Assembly (NCBI GenBank): GCA_934045905.1
Contig: OW203768.1
Location: forward strand, 23,713,060 to 23,777,059
Length of the DNA: 64,000 bases
Direction of reading: 5' to 3'
DNA from: Leuctra nigra
Taxonomy: Eukaryota > Arthropoda > Insecta > Plecoptera > Leuctridae
A program made the position numbers and the translations under genes. The notes beneath the pieces are model-generated. The model was given only the letters and a program-made list of their open reading frames with translations. It was not told where the DNA came from and made no database searches. Positions within the stretch are counted from its first letter, which is position 1. Each line of letters begins with the position of its first letter. Below, piece after piece: positions 1-10,904 of this stretch.

Positions 1-140
1 ACAGAAAAAATCTTGGCATTCTAAATAAAAAATTGCAAAAATAATTGTCCAGTGTATCATGGTACCTTAACTTATCTGAGTGTATTTCTTTTATTTCCGT
101 AGAAGATGTAGACAGCATACCGAATGGCTGTCGACGAATG

Positions 141-1966
141 GCTCGGTTCCGACTCATGCTGGCAAACATCTGACTTCTACAACATCACAGAGTCCAACGC
201 GCAGACGAGAGACGTCAAGTCAGTGATTCGTCACGACCAGTTCAAATTCACCAACTGTGTGAACAACATCGCAGTGGTCGTAGCGGACCGACCTGTTATT
301 CTCACATGGAAAGTCAACATCGCCTGTATTGATTCGAACATGCAGGTGCCAACATCTGGACAACACGTCACAACACGTGGACAACACGTCGTTCTGTAAA
401 TCTGGGATTTACAGAAAATCCCATTTGAATTGGATGCATTAAGACTTAAATACTGTATAGATAGACAAGCTTGCTTTAACATAATTTTTTCTTAGTTCTA
501 CCCATGCCTCTTACTGAAAAAAAATTATACTCGGATTGATGCGATTGGATTTGATGAAAGGTTAAATTTTGATGCGCGAGTTACCCTACTCTATATTATA
601 GGTTAAATTGCACAGATACTCACTAGCTATACTTGATTTCTTTTAGATGGTTTTAACTGCTGCAGAAAAAATGAAAAGGTATCGCGAGAAGTTGCAAAGA
701 GATAGCAAGATGGATGCCTATAAAGCGAAACAACGTCAAACTTCTCCCGCAAGCCGAAGCAGGACAGCTGCCGCAGTGGCTACGTTGCCGAGCACCATAC
801 GGGAGTCTTTGTGAAAAGAAGCAAATTTGAAAGCAAAGGCAAAAACCATCAAAATGTAGGCAGAGAAAGAGAGAACAAGGAAATGGAATACGTCTACAGA
901 AACTTGTGACTCCGACTTCCTCAGTTTTTAAAAGCGCAAGTTCACTGGGCAAGGCGAAAGCCAAAATTAAAAGAAGTCTTCCGAAGAAAGCTTAGCAACA
1001 GCTTTTTGTCATCCGGGAACTCTACTTTGAGGCTGGGGGTACTCCTAGTCGTAAGCGACCCCAAAGTACTGCGGGAATTACACACACTTCTCGTTATGAT
1101 AATTAAATTTTATTTTTAATGATATTTTAATGAAAAAGTACACAGCACGACATGATTTTCATGTGTCAAAACATTGACAAATGATAGATGGTATTTAATT
1201 ATTCATTCATCACAGGAGGAAACCTGTTATGAGAGGAAAAGCATACAACTATACGGCAGTTTTATCTCCAAGTAAAAAAGTAGGCCGATGCTATTGGTAT
1301 GAATGTGTGCACTTGCATACTTGCAGTCGGATATTGCAATATTTCAGGAAAATTGACTATGTGCTATGGAGCCATTTTAAATATAACATCATCGATGAGG
1401 ACATGGACAGGTGTTGCATGTCGTGTTTCAGACATCATGCCAGGTCATGCTAACGAAAGACAGCAAACATGAGGAAGACTTGAAAGCCAAACAAGGTAGA
1501 CAGCTACTGAGAATAGCAAGCAGTCGTCCTGGGCCTTGGCAGCGTGATGGTACACCAAGAGTTCGTGGAGCAACCATCACCTGGTTGCTACTGTAGCGAA
1601 GCCGAGGTCTTTGCAATGCACCTGATTGCAAGATAAAGTTATGATGTTGATAGCGTGACTACGTCCGAGAGGTCGTAGGCTTGATGTTAAAATCAAATCC
1701 CTGTCAATAGTTGCTTTTATAGGATTTATTAAGGATAGAAGTTTGACGTAGGAATTAGATCACTAATAAGTCTGATTGTAAAAACTCACCAATTACTATT
1801 TTTAATGTTCCTTTGTCGATGGTACACAGATTTAACAAATGTTGAATTTAACAATAATAAAGAACTATTATATTAAAGAATGGAATTATAACTTTGAAAC
1901 ACTTTTTGAATCTTTTAGACTTTTGAATAATATCGTAAAACCGAATATGGTCGATTGACTTTGAAT
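141..1966. repeat. Repeat R1, copy 1
   Basis: This segment is nearly identical to 47450-49784, the second R1 copy, once two extra blocks in that copy are removed. Alignment begins at GCTCGGTTCCGACTCAT in both and ends at GATTGACTTTGAAT, exactly where a hAT terminus (CAGTGGCGTGC) begins here. R1 contains degenerate coding sequence (647-814) and a CACAGGAGGAAACCTG stretch near 1213. Mobility is inferred from two near-identical copies 47 kb apart. The superfamily is not recognised, and no terminal inverted repeats were seen. Confidence 0.85.
647..814 (+). pseudogene. Basic N-terminal coding remnant in R1 copy 1
   Basis: Translation from ATG 647 gives a Lys/Arg-rich peptide starting MVLTAAEKMKRYREKLQRD and ending at TGA 812-814. 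The ATG directly follows a splice-acceptor-like TTGATTTCTTTTAG. The TAAEK-RYREKL type of start is one I associate with the N-terminus of TE-associated arthropod proteins; this is recollection, not a search. The next frame continues with a SLGKAKAKIKRSLPKK-like stretch. In this copy that stretch is broken by two extra bases near 879 and a TAG near 992; the R1 copy at 48168-48461 keeps it open. Confidence 0.45.
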
Positions 1967-3102
1967 CAGTGGCGTGCACTCAATGGAAGCAAGGGAAGCA
2001 TTGCTTCCCTTAGTTTTTCCATTCCCACATAAATTAATAATAAAATATATTTTATTAAAAAGAAACTTAATTTTAATAAAAAATACTATTTCGAAAATAA
2101 TAGTAAATCACTATCACAGCTATCACTCTCTTCGATTTCGAAATGAGCGTGGTTTTCAATAGCGCAGTTTTGGGCGCGATGCGCACGCATCTTCGTTGAT
2201 CAACCTGGAGGCTCGTATGCCGGCGCGGCGCGGCAAAGCAAGTGGATGCAACTTTTAAAATGCTTCCGTTCTCTCGCTCTCTAAACTTTTGAGTTATGTG
2301 TGCATGAAGTGATTTATCTACAATCAAATACGCTAATCTGCAACCACTTGTAAGTATTGTCAATATTATACATTCATTTTGCCATTAATATCGTACTGTT
2401 TGCCGGTTTATATCTAACATCATATATCTAAGTAAAATGCCTCGATTTTGTAGGTGCCGGCTTGGCAATGGAAGCAACTCAAGATCTGCATCCACGTCCG
2501 AATGCAGCCGAGCCACCAGCCGAACCCTTCCGAGTCGAGGCGATGGAGAGTGGGGGAACGAATGCAGTCGACACGACGGTCACCGCTTCAGGGAGTGCAC
2601 ATGCTCCAGAGAGACAAAATGATCAAGAGCAGGTAGCAAAATGCTGTATTATTGACGAATTGCAGTCACGGTCATTAAGTTCACGCAGCTTTCAGGAGAA
2701 GAGTGACATAATTAAAAATGGCAAACCTACACCAGAGCTTCCTCATCTCACAACAAAAACCAAATACAACATGAGACATTTCAAATCGGACCAATATTCG
2801 TCGGTGTTTTGGCTGACAGCTTGTTTGTTTGTTTGTTTGTTTCTCCCTTCCTTCTTGGTTTCACCTCTTGTGGGTATACAACCAGTTAAAATTCAATCCT
2901 TAGATCATTTAATCTTCCATTAGCTTCTTCTTCTTCTCTTCGGGTTTATTTAATGGCCTTGACTCTGAGTCATAACGGCCAGTTCAATTTTAATTCGATT
3001 ATGTAGCTTTGTTATGTAATTATTATTATGTTTTATATTTCACACGCGTTATATTTTGGCATAAGCCATCTTTAGGTATTGAGATAAACTTGGCTTGTGT
3101 TT

Positions 3103-5794
3103 TTAATGGCTGCCCTTGTCTGTGAGACCCATCTTAACCCTAAGGACAAGCTTAAGCTTGCCAATCACTCAGTGTATAGAACTGATCGTCCAGGAGACAG
3201 GAGAGCAGGAGGGACTGCAATCATCATTGACAATCGAGTAAGTCACTACGAGATTGTTTTACCTGAAACGAAATCAATAGAGGCTACCGCTATCCTGCTT
3301 TTTACTAAACTGGGTCCACTCCGGCTTATAGCCACGTATTGTCCTCCGCGAACTAAGCTTCTCACAGCAGATATAGAAGCATTAATGGACTCGAATTACC
3401 CGACTATTCTCGGTGGCGACCTTAATGCTAAGCATACAGCCTGGAACTCGCGAGTTGTCAACGCCAATGGCCGCACTCTCCTTTCACTCTCCCGTATAAG
3501 TGACTTTACTGTGACTGGACCGCAAGAAGCGACACATCTTCATATCCCTACAGGAAGAGCTGATGTTCTTGACATTGCGGTGGTGAAAAATCTGCGACAT
3601 TCCATTGAATTAGAAACACTTTTAGAATTGTCTTCAGATCATAATCCTGTACTTTTGAGCGTAGGGGACTCATACGAGACCGTTGATCCCATCATTCGAT
3701 TCAATTACAGAAAAGCAGACTGGGAAAAGTTCAGAGAGCATTTATCAAATAAGTTGGAGAGTGGACCACTTGATTCGCATCAGGATATAGATTTAGCAGT
3801 AAATAAATTAACGGAAAATATTATGGAAGCAAGAGCGATCAGTGTTCCCATTTGTAATACAAAAAGGTGCACAATATTTGATCTTCCACGTGGAATTAAA
3901 CTGTCAATAGCCACTCGAAACCGTGCACGTAGGAGATGGCAGGCGCTCAGAACACCTGATTTACATGAAGAATATAAGCTCTTAGACAGATCTGTAAAGG
4001 AATTAATTCGTCGCCACAGGAGAGAGAGGTGGGAAGATGCTGTAGCCACACTAGAACCAGGGAGTCGTCCACTCTGGTCCATGGCAAAACGACTGACAAG
4101 AAGCAAACAACCAAATCCACCCATTCAAGGTAGTACACACCTTGCATGCAGCCCACATGATAAGGCAGAAGTTCTAGCAGATTCGCTTCAAAATCAGTTT
4201 TCCCCAAACCCGCCGACTAATTCATCAGCACATATCGAGGCTGAAGTAAGAACCCATCTTGCTATACACAAGGCGCAGGCTGAAGATGATGAAGTCGTTC
4301 TCTGCTCTATGGACGAAGTAATTATATATCTAAATGAACTTGCAAATGGCAAGGCACCTGGTATTGACGAGATCACAAACACGATTCTTAAAGAACTTCC
4401 TATACCTGCCGGTGAACGTATCCTTGAAATATTTAATGCCAGTCTCCGTCTTCAACACTTCCCCACCCAATGGAAAGTAGCCAAAGTCATTGTGTTCCCG
4501 AAAGCGGGAAAGAATCTTCGTGACCCTGCAAATTACCGGCCGATTAGTCTCCTCTCATCACTATCGAAGCTTTTTGAAAAGGTCCTTCATGCTCGAATTA
4601 GAGGCCACGCAAACGCTACAAAGCTGCTGATCAATGAGCAGTTTGGCTTTCGACAGAAGCATTCAACAACACATCAGCTTCTACGTGTGGTTGACAAGAT
4701 AAACGATGGATTTAAAAAGCTGAAAGGAACTGGTATAGTTTTCCTGGACGTTGCTAAAGCATTTGATAGAGTTTGGCATGAAGGCCTACTACAAAAACTA
4801 ATTAAATATCAATTCCCCAACTACTTAATCAATATCATCCACTCCTATTTAAATCAAAGATCCTTCACCGTACACATCAACGGTGCCTGTTCTTCAGCGA
4901 GGCCTATTCTGGCTGGAGTTCCTCAGGGATCTATCATTAGCCCCATCCTCTTCAACATCTTCACCAATGACATCCCAACTAACATTCCGGACACCGAAGT
5001 AGCTTTCTATGCTGACGATGCCGCAGTCATCTGCCAATCTATGGCATCTAATCAACTTGGCCCGCCTCTGCAAAAAGCATTAGACGTACTCAGCCACTGG
5101 TATACAGAGAACCGTATAGCCCTAAATTCATCTAAGACAGAGGCAACACTCTTCACCAAGCGACGGAAATTTCAACCCCCTACCATAAACATCTCTGGTA
5201 CAGATGTCTCCTGGTCTCCCAGCAATGTTTACCTGGGTGTCACCCTGGATGCCAAGCTCTCCTGGAAGGCCCACGCTGAGAAGATTGCCAGCAAGGCCAA
5301 CGGAAAGACGGCGGCGCTGTTCCCACTGCTCAAAAGCAAATCCATGCCGCTCACCAGCAAGCTGCTTCTTATCCAGAGCGTCATCGTGCCCACACTGACG
5401 TACGCCTCACCAGTGTGGTACGAGAGGACTTCAGCGGGAGCGAGAACAATGCTGCAGAGGGTGCAGAACAGGGCCCTCAAGATCGCCCTGCGCACTCCGA
5501 TGTTCACCCGGACGAAGAGCATACACCAAGATATAGGATTTGCCTATCTCCACGAAGTCATGGAAAATCAGAGAGAGTCGTTCTACGCACCACTCGGAGA
5601 CCATGGAAATCCACTAATCAGCAGACTGGCTGATGTTACTTCCTAACTCTTGACTCCTATAGTCTAAATTTGTGTCAATGTTTTACAATTTTTATAATTT
5701 CCAAATGTCATGACAGAGTTAAGTACAAACATTATGTGTACGGTATCTGAAAATTCAGGCACTACAAGTATGTAGTAGCCAACAAGAGCGAAGA
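3103..5794 (+). mobile_element. 5'-truncated Jockey-like LINE with 12-bp TSD
   Basis: The element is flanked by perfect 12-bp direct repeats TGGCTTGTGTTT at 3091-3102 and 5795-5806. It starts inside the endonuclease coding sequence, the usual 5' truncation of incomplete reverse transcription, and ends in ~150 bp of 3' UTR without a poly(A) tract. It sits inside the (AAAC)n-tailed retroelement and is the youngest layer of the nest. Confidence 0.87.
3106..5646 (+). CDS. LINE ORF2 (endonuclease-reverse transcriptase), Jockey-like
   Basis: This 846-codon frame is uninterrupted. The N-terminal part is an APE-type endonuclease lacking its first ~35-40 residues: it opens at ETHLNP and keeps GGDLNAKHTAW, the GRADVLDIAV region and SSDHNPV. 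The RT domain follows, with NYRPISLLSSLSKLFEK, FLDVAKAFDRVW (~4741), GVPQGSIISPILF (~4915) and the catalytic YADD at 5008-5019. The C-terminus holds thumb and tail segments with no RNase H domain, as in the Jockey clade. The last ~400 bp are noticeably more GC-rich. ATG 3106 lies just inside the left TSD and is a chance start. The protein would nick target DNA and reverse-transcribe its own RNA, but here lacks the endonuclease N-terminus. Confidence 0.88.
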   Translation: MAALVCETHLNPKDKLKLANHSVYRTDRPGDRRAGGTAIIIDNRVSHYEIVLPETKSIEATAILLFTKLGPLRLIATYCPPRTKLLTADIEALMDSNYPTILGGDLNAKHTAWNSRVVNANGRTLLSLSRISDFTVTGPQEATHLHIPTGRADVLDIAVVKNLRHSIELETLLELSSDHNPVLLSVGDSYETVDPIIRFNYRKADWEKFREHLSNKLESGPLDSHQDIDLAVNKLTENIMEARAISVPICNTKRCTIFDLPRGIKLSIATRNRARRRWQALRTPDLHEEYKLLDRSVKELIRRHRRERWEDAVATLEPGSRPLWSMAKRLTRSKQPNPPIQGSTHLACSPHDKAEVLADSLQNQFSPNPPTNSSAHIEAEVRTHLAIHKAQAEDDEVVLCSMDEVIIYLNELANGKAPGIDEITNTILKELPIPAGERILEIFNASLRLQHFPTQWKVAKVIVFPKAGKNLRDPANYRPISLLSSLSKLFEKVLHARIRGHANATKLLINEQFGFRQKHSTTHQLLRVVDKINDGFKKLKGTGIVFLDVAKAFDRVWHEGLLQKLIKYQFPNYLINIIHSYLNQRSFTVHINGACSSARPILAGVPQGSIISPILFNIFTNDIPTNIPDTEVAFYADDAAVICQSMASNQLGPPLQKALDVLSHWYTENRIALNSSKTEATLFTKRRKFQPPTINISGTDVSWSPSNVYLGVTLDAKLSWKAHAEKIASKANGKTAALFPLLKSKSMPLTSKLLLIQSVIVPTLTYASPVWYERTSAGARTMLQRVQNRALKIALRTPMFTRTKSIHQDIGFAYLHEVMENQRESFYAPLGDHGNPLISRLADVTS

Positions 5795-6727
5795 TGGCTT
5801 GTGTTTAAAATTCAGAATTACTGAGGATATCAGTTATCACCACGTGTCGGGGTTGTATGGCAATGACTGTGAGTCATATCTGCCAGTTGTATTATGTATT
5901 TTAAAAGTTCACTTTTTCACTCGGCGGTTTTGTTGGCACTTGACAATTTAGTCTTATTGGCCAGTTTAGTATAAGTTTAATCTATTTAATTAATTATGGT
6001 GGTGATAACAATAAGCACACGCAATTCTGTTCTGTTATTTAATGTGTATTATGTGGACTATCCCCAACGGAAGTTGAGGAGGAAGTGCTGACAGCTTGTG
6101 TGAAGAGATGCAAACTATTTTGTTGGCCATGTCTGTTGTTCTCTACGGAAAAGTCTGTGTGGAATAAAAATGGATTCGACGACTTAAATAATTTTACTAA
6201 AGCTCAAAAACGTCACGAAATGTCACTCTGTCATTTAAATGCTATGATTAGCTTGACGACATTTGGTACAGTACGTATAGACTGTCAATTAAATCACCAA
6301 CACAGTCTAGAGATCGCTCGGCACAATGAGACAGTGACAAAGAATAGGGGCATCTTGGAACGTTTGATATCTGTAACATGTCATCTGGGTATCCACGAGC
6401 AAGCGTTCCGAGGTCACTTGGAAGGTCAATCATCTAATAACAGAGGTAATTACGTTGACACAGTGCACCTGATCAGCGAATATGATGACACTCTCGCCAA
6501 ACACTTGGACGCAGCAACAGTATTTTCCGGGCTCTCAAATCGAATCCAAAACGATTTAATATACGCCATCGGAGAAGTAATGTTGCATGACATAAAAGCG
6601 GAAATTAACAATGCACCATTTGTGGCCATTTCGTTGGATGAAGCCACTGACATACGAAAGTTATCTCAACTGTGAACAGTATTTCGCTATGTTTACAACG
6701 GAGAGGTTTTTGAAAGGTTCGCGGGAT

Positions 6728-7110
6728 GCGAGAATTTTTCTGGCAAAGACTTCGTAAATGGGACGTAAATTGACTGTGACAAAAACTCTAATAACTTACT
6801 TATTTATACAAATAGAACTCAGATTTCGAAATGGAGTGTACATACTGTGTTCTGACAGCTATTAAATCAGTTAAATGAAGGATATATTAATATTAAATAT
6901 GCCCTATTTCGAATTTAAAAAATTAACATTTTTTAATCTAGAGAGTTTTCACGACCCCAATTTCATCTCAGAACTATCGTGAATGACATTTTAAAACATA
7001 ATCTAGTTGGATCAACCATTTATTTCACTTCAAAAATGTAAAAAATTGAATTTTATAAAAATAATTTTTTCTCCCATATACGAAGTCTTTGCCAGAAAAA
7101 TTCTCGCTTA
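6728..7110. mobile_element. MITE-like insertion with 36-bp TIRs in the hAT gene
   Basis: Arms at 6728-6763 and 7072-7107 are inverted copies differing at about one position (start GCGAGAATTTTTCTGG, inner end AAATGGGA). The ~310-bp AT-rich centre has no ORF. CGGGAT occurs directly left (6722-6727) and right (7111-7116). Removing 6728-7116 restores the hAT reading frame across GAA AGG TTC GCG GGA TTT GCT GAT, which fixes the boundaries. The right end carries an extra TTA, so the TIR/TSD limit is uncertain by three bases. The superfamily is not assigned. Confidence 0.82.
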
Positions 7111-8434
7111 CGGGATTTGCTGATGTGTCCAGCGACAGAAGTGCTGCTGCTTTGGCTCAGCATGTCTTTGGTGAACTCGAAAACTTCAAATGTTCTTCCA
7201 AACTCATAGCCCAAACCTATGACGGAGCTTCTGTGATGGCAGGTCACTTGACAGGACAACAGGCTCGTGTGAAAAGCGTTTGTCCAGAAGCAATGTTTGT
7301 TCACTGCTGTGCGCACCGCCTGAACCTTGTTCTGTCCCAGGCGCTGCAATTTTCCAACATTACGGAGTGTAAAGTATTCTTTAAAACCATCACTGGATAT
7401 GCTACATTCTTCAGCCATTCAACAAAACGGATTGTTGAGTTGGACAAGGAGGTGAAGAAAAGGTTCCCTTCAGTGTGCCCTACCAGATGGAGTTATAATG
7501 GGAGGATAGTGGAGACGCTCTTCGAGTACCGGCAGGAGCTAATCGACATGTTTCAAGGCATACTTGATAATCCAGACGACTGGGACAATGAAACGTACAA
7601 TGCGTCGCGTGGATATTGCCTGTTTTTGAAGGAATTTGATTCCAACTTTTTGCTGGTGATCTTCTCCGATCTGTTTGCTTCGTCGGATTCTCTGTTTAGC
7701 ATCTTACAGAAGAAGACAAGTGATATCAAATATTGCTTGTCAAAAGTTGCAGAGTTTAAAAAAACTTTGCAGACGAGGAGAGAGAGCTTTGAGCACTACT
7801 GGACGAAAGCGGAAGAGTCCTGCCGTTGAAGAAGCGTCTGCGTGTCGCCGATCTCGGTGATGTCAAAGCCAGCTATCGCCGATTATTTTGCGAGATCATC
7901 GACAATATAATCCGGCAAATAAGCGATCGCTTCAAGGACCTCCCACAGCTTCTGTTCCTGGAGCTTCTATGTCCAGAAAAGTCACTATCTTTTTCTAAGT
8001 CATTTCCAAACCAACAATTTGATTCTTTGAAAGTGAATTACGGAAATTTTTTTGACTTTCCGCGGCTCCGTAGTGAGCTAATTGCTGTGTACAGCTCAGT
8101 GGATATGCAGAGTAAGGACATTTTTGAGTTGGCAACTTTCCTCGTATCTAATGGTCTTGATGTTGCTTTCCCTCAAGTCACTCGACTCTGTCAGCTTATT
8201 CTCACCGTGCCAGCTACCAGCGTCTCCGTGGAAAGGTAATTTTCTGCACTGAAGAGAATCAAGACGTATGCCAGGAATGCGATGAGACAGAATCGGCTCT
8301 CAAGATTGTCGATGATGTCTATTGAAAAAAACCTCCTAGTGTCTTTGTTACAATCAAACAAACCAGCATTTGTAAGTCGCGTCATTGACGAATTTGTTAA
8401 AAAAACAAGGAGGTTTGAACTAATTTACAAGTGA

Positions 8435-9029
8435 ACGTCATATCACACTTAACAGCAGTAATATATTCTAGTACTTATTGTATTGTATTTCTTGTTGTTA
8501 TCATTCATTTCTGAGCGAGCGTAGATCTCCTTTTCACGGAACTTTTACTCGAACCTCTTTTCACGGACCTTTTGTTTTTTGTTTTTTTCTGTCGCTACCG
8601 CTATATACCTACCTATACAGGTCGCCCCGTTCAGCGGTTTGCAGACCCAAATTTTATTGAAATCCGTTGATTGGTTAATTTAGTATTATTGTAGTATAAT
8701 TATTTTGTTTCTATGGTTTTGTATGCGTATCTCTTCACACGCATTTGCTTCTGAGGTAGCATTTGTTTGTATTGACAATGGCATGTGTTATTTTGAATAC
8801 ATAACTAAATTGAACTGATTGAACATCTATTTGAGATTAGTTTAGGCTAGAAATATATATTTTAAGTGTCACATTTCTCTATTACTTAGATTGATGAGTA
8901 TTTACCTACTGTGTTATTTGTTTAAATACGGAGAGTGATTTAATATGAATACTTGTTGTGCCATGCCATACTGTTATGCCATACTAGATACTTAGATACT
9001 TTATATCTAAGTACTTAGATATTAATATA
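8435..9029. other. AT-rich interval, no gene seen
   Basis: This sequence follows the hAT pseudogene. It contains a GAGCGAGCGTAG motif near 8512 that recurs at 13593 and CACGGAAC/CACGGACC repeats at 8534-8568. No convincing ORF, TIR or RNA gene was found. Part may be the untranslated 3' end of the hAT element. Confidence 0.4.
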
Positions 9030-9715
9030 TAAATCATATAATCATAATTGCTGTTCATGCCAGCTCACCCGAGTTCATTACTCTCTCTATGATGTATACA
9101 CTATCTTTGAATGATATTAAATGAATGTATAAAAAGTAGGTAGATATTATATATAAGTGTGAGAGCATAGTAACCCCCTCATTAACTTGTGCGTAGTTAC
9201 ATCAACACACGGAGCGCGCAGCAAAACTTACACGTCCATCACGTTGAGCCTCCGCCTGCCGACTAACAATCACAGCATAGCGCGGCTGGCTGGTGATTTC
9301 AGGACAGCTTCAGGGAGTTTACACAATTTTTCGAGAACAAAACCACAAGTTTCTGTGCAATTTACGTTTGTTTGCTCTTCTTAGTAAATAACAATTATAA
9401 TTTACATTCATGTAGTGATGTGTACCCTTTTATTTGACTGTTGAATGTTAAAATTAATCGATATTCTCTCCGTGTCAGCGTATCAGTTTGGAAGTGCTGC
9501 ACGCACGATACAATAGGTCTGTTTCATTTTCTTCCTGCTCTCTCCTGCGCAATGCAAATCCGTTCGTTTTGCATTAAACTTGCTGTTTTACTGCAATGAT
9601 TGTGATTTGGGGAAATTAATGATTTTTTAAAATAATCTATGCACCTTGGGTTTATGCTTGCGAGGAACTTGTAAAATTCTAAATCACTTCGAAGAACAAA
9701 GTGATAATTACATTT
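9030..9715. repeat. Repeat R2, copy 1
   Basis: This matches 59022-59634 end to end, and in part 18222-18665 and 32720-32905. Hallmarks are GCGCGGCTGGCTGGTGATTT, CAGGACAGCTTCAGGGAG and a CACTT...AAAGTG hairpin near 9690. There is no coding sequence. Four dispersed copies in 64 kb mark it as a mobile family of unknown class. Confidence 0.82.
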
Positions 9716-9718
9716 AAA

Positions 9719-9772
9719 CTTGGAAAACGCTCTGTGTAACGCGTTGATGAGCGAGCACCGACACGCGCAACA
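9719..9772. repeat. Repeat R4 (inverted relative to 14458-14513)
   Basis: About 50 bp, beginning GGAAAACGCTCTGTGTAACG and including GATGAGCGAGCAC, is present in inverted orientation at 14458-14513. It may be one end of a non-autonomous element. The partner copy forms the right edge of the 13590-14515 repeat. Confidence 0.6.
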
Positions 9773-10054
9773 TCGCTAATCGAGCACGATCCATTCAATC
9801 AAAGATAACGAACTATTGATTTTCATCCCAACTTTCCATACATGTTCTGGAAAAATTGAATAACAGATCAATGTACCATGAATTTTGATATTTCTCCATC
9901 AATCTCTGTGAACAGATATTCAAAACACTTAAAATAGCAATAAGTCTGTAAATTCTTGTTTGATTAGGCTGGGATATGTGTAAAATATGAGATGTTACAT
10001 GTGAAAAACCGTTGCTTCTAACATAACTGTGAAACACTATCGGAACGAAACGGA

Positions 10055-10285
10055 ACAGGTTGGCTGAGTGGTTAACGCTCTAAACTTGTATTCCGGAGCG
10101 GGTTGCGACTTTACAATCCTAAGTTTGCTCCAGCGCTGGTACAGTATACCAGGGTATATGCTGGATGCGCATACGTTTTACTGGGCAGCCTAAGGAATAA
10201 AACTCTCTATGGGTAGACAAATTCGAACTGGCGAGAATTAAAGTTGGGCAACTTTAAATAAAAACTTGTGAAAATTTCAAAATAA
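10055..10285 (+). mobile_element. tRNA-derived SINE-like sequence
   Basis: GGTTGGCTGAGTGGTTAACG at ~10058 is a good Pol III A box of Ser/Leu-tRNA type. A degraded B box (GGAGCGGGTTGCGAC...AATCC) follows ~40 bp downstream. The body has no cloverleaf, and the sequence continues into non-tRNA DNA, so this is a SINE head and not a tRNA gene. Confidence 0.55.
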
Positions 10286-10286
10286 T

Positions 10287-10380
10287 TAAGTGAGTCTCCT
10301 GCCGGAATTGAACCGGAGACCCCTAGCACCGCAAGCCAATGCGCTGACCACACGACCACAGAGGTGGTGATGTAAGCATG
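10287..10380 (-). mobile_element. tRNA-like SINE head (minus strand)
   Basis: On the minus strand GTGGTCGTGTGGTCAGCGC (A-box region) is followed by CTCCGGTTCAATTCCGGCAG, a textbook B box within a T-arm-like stem. Spacing is tRNA-like, but no acceptor stem could be paired, so a SINE head or decayed tRNA-derived copy is the better call. Confidence 0.55.
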
Positions 10381-10429
10381 CATTTATAACAGCGTAATGA
10401 AGATATATATTCGCGCGTATAATATTTCG

Positions 10430-10740
10430 ACCAATCACGGCGTTCTATAGAGTGCAAGCGTTGGAGCCGACTTAGGTTTGTCAACACGCGCCCGGGTTCG
10501 ATTCCCGCGGCCGTCCTTCCTGACTGGGGGTTTTTCGTGGTATTCCCTCAGTCGACAGGCAAATGCTGGGAAGGTACCCTACTAATAGGCCACGACCGCC
10601 TCCTTCCCACCTTCCATCCTTACCTACTCTTCACCATCATCTCCCAATCATTATTATATCATAATCATTCATCCGTCGCCATTAACCTCGCTGCAGAACA
10701 GTGCGACGTTAAGCCCCAGACAAAAAAATATATATAAAAC
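10430..10740 (+). mobile_element. tRNA-derived SINE with conserved body and A-rich tail
   Basis: The B box is in GCCCGGGTTCGATTCCCGCG (~10489). It is followed by a GGGAAGGTACCCTACTAATAGGCCACGACCGCC...CCTTCCCACC body, then GTGCGACGTTAAGCCCCAGAC and an A/T-rich tail. This body-plus-tail layout resembles the central domain I recall from several insect tRNA-SINEs, including the termite Talub type; that likeness is from memory. The A box is eroded. Confidence 0.65.
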
Positions 10741-10904
10741 AAATTATACCAAGATATGTAGGTATACATATACATAATATACATCCCTTATGAATTGCAA
10801 TATAATCCACACAATCAACAAGAATAATGTTTTTCATTGAAACTGAGAATAGCCATCTATACACTTGGGCAAGCACTTGGGTTCATAAAAGAATCACGGC
10901 GCCA

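Larger units (their letters stand above)
2825..6087 (-). mobile_element. (AAAC)n-tailed retroelement inserted in the hAT gene
   Basis: The insertion is flanked by a perfect 12-bp duplication CTGACAGCTTGT (2813-2824 and 6088-6099) that encodes LTAC in the hAT frame on both sides. On the minus strand it ends in four AAAC-type repeats (plus-strand TTGTTTGTTTGTTTG at 2825), the expected simple-repeat 3' tail of a target-primed retroelement. Without the Jockey copy inside it, it is about 550 bp: a SINE or a 5'-truncated LINE. No coding domain or Pol III promoter was recognised. Confidence 0.8.
1967..8434 (+). mobile_element. hAT transposon (ZMYM/TTF-finger type), multiply interrupted
   Basis: The left terminus is CAGTGGCGTGCACTCAATGG at 1967, a typical hAT end, and it lies exactly where R1 copy 1 stops matching R1 copy 2. 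It is followed by an internal palindrome AAGGGAAGCATTGCTTCCCTT arm pair. The transposase pseudogene (2468-8434) follows. No matching right TIR (ending GCACGCCACTG) was found after 8434, so the 3' end is lost or diverged. The element is interrupted at 2825-6087 by a retroelement carrying a Jockey LINE and at 6728-7110 by a MITE. Confidence 0.8.
2468..8434 (+). pseudogene. hAT transposase pseudogene, in three blocks
   Basis: The coding blocks are 2468-2824, 6088-6727 and 7111-8434. The protein has a TTF/ZMYM-type zinc finger region (KLFCWPCLLF, then FxDLNNFTKAQKRHE), the central transposase domain (ISLDEATD; LIAQTYDGASVMAGHL; HCCAHRLNLVLSQAL) and the C-terminal hAT dimerisation domain (LTVPATSVSVER, then FSALKRIKTYARN). 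It is non-functional for several independent reasons: two insertions, TGA 6673-6675 inside an otherwise open frame, a frameshift near 7826, and TAA 8237-8239 just after SVSVER. Frames match on both sides of each insertion, so the insertions post-date an open gene. ATG 2468 is chosen because the frame is open from there; a more upstream exon is possible. Confidence 0.88.

Noticed and set aside
1229..1453. 75-codon ORF identical in both R1 copies (also 48578-48802)
   Set aside because: Identity is explained by the near-identity of the R1 copies; the peptide has no recognised domain and there is no independent sign of selection.
3780..5522. Minus-strand ORFs within the Jockey element
   Set aside because: They are shadows of the uninterrupted plus-strand RT frame.
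6085..6087. Upstream coding continuation CVLCGLSPTEVEEEV before the second hAT block
   Set aside because: The 12-bp duplication CTGACAGCTTGT shows this belongs to the inserted retroelement; the hAT frame continues from 2824 to 6088.
10058..10380. Possible tRNA genes on both strands
   Set aside because: A and B box motifs are present but no acceptor stem or full cloverleaf could be paired; the sequences continue as SINE bodies.
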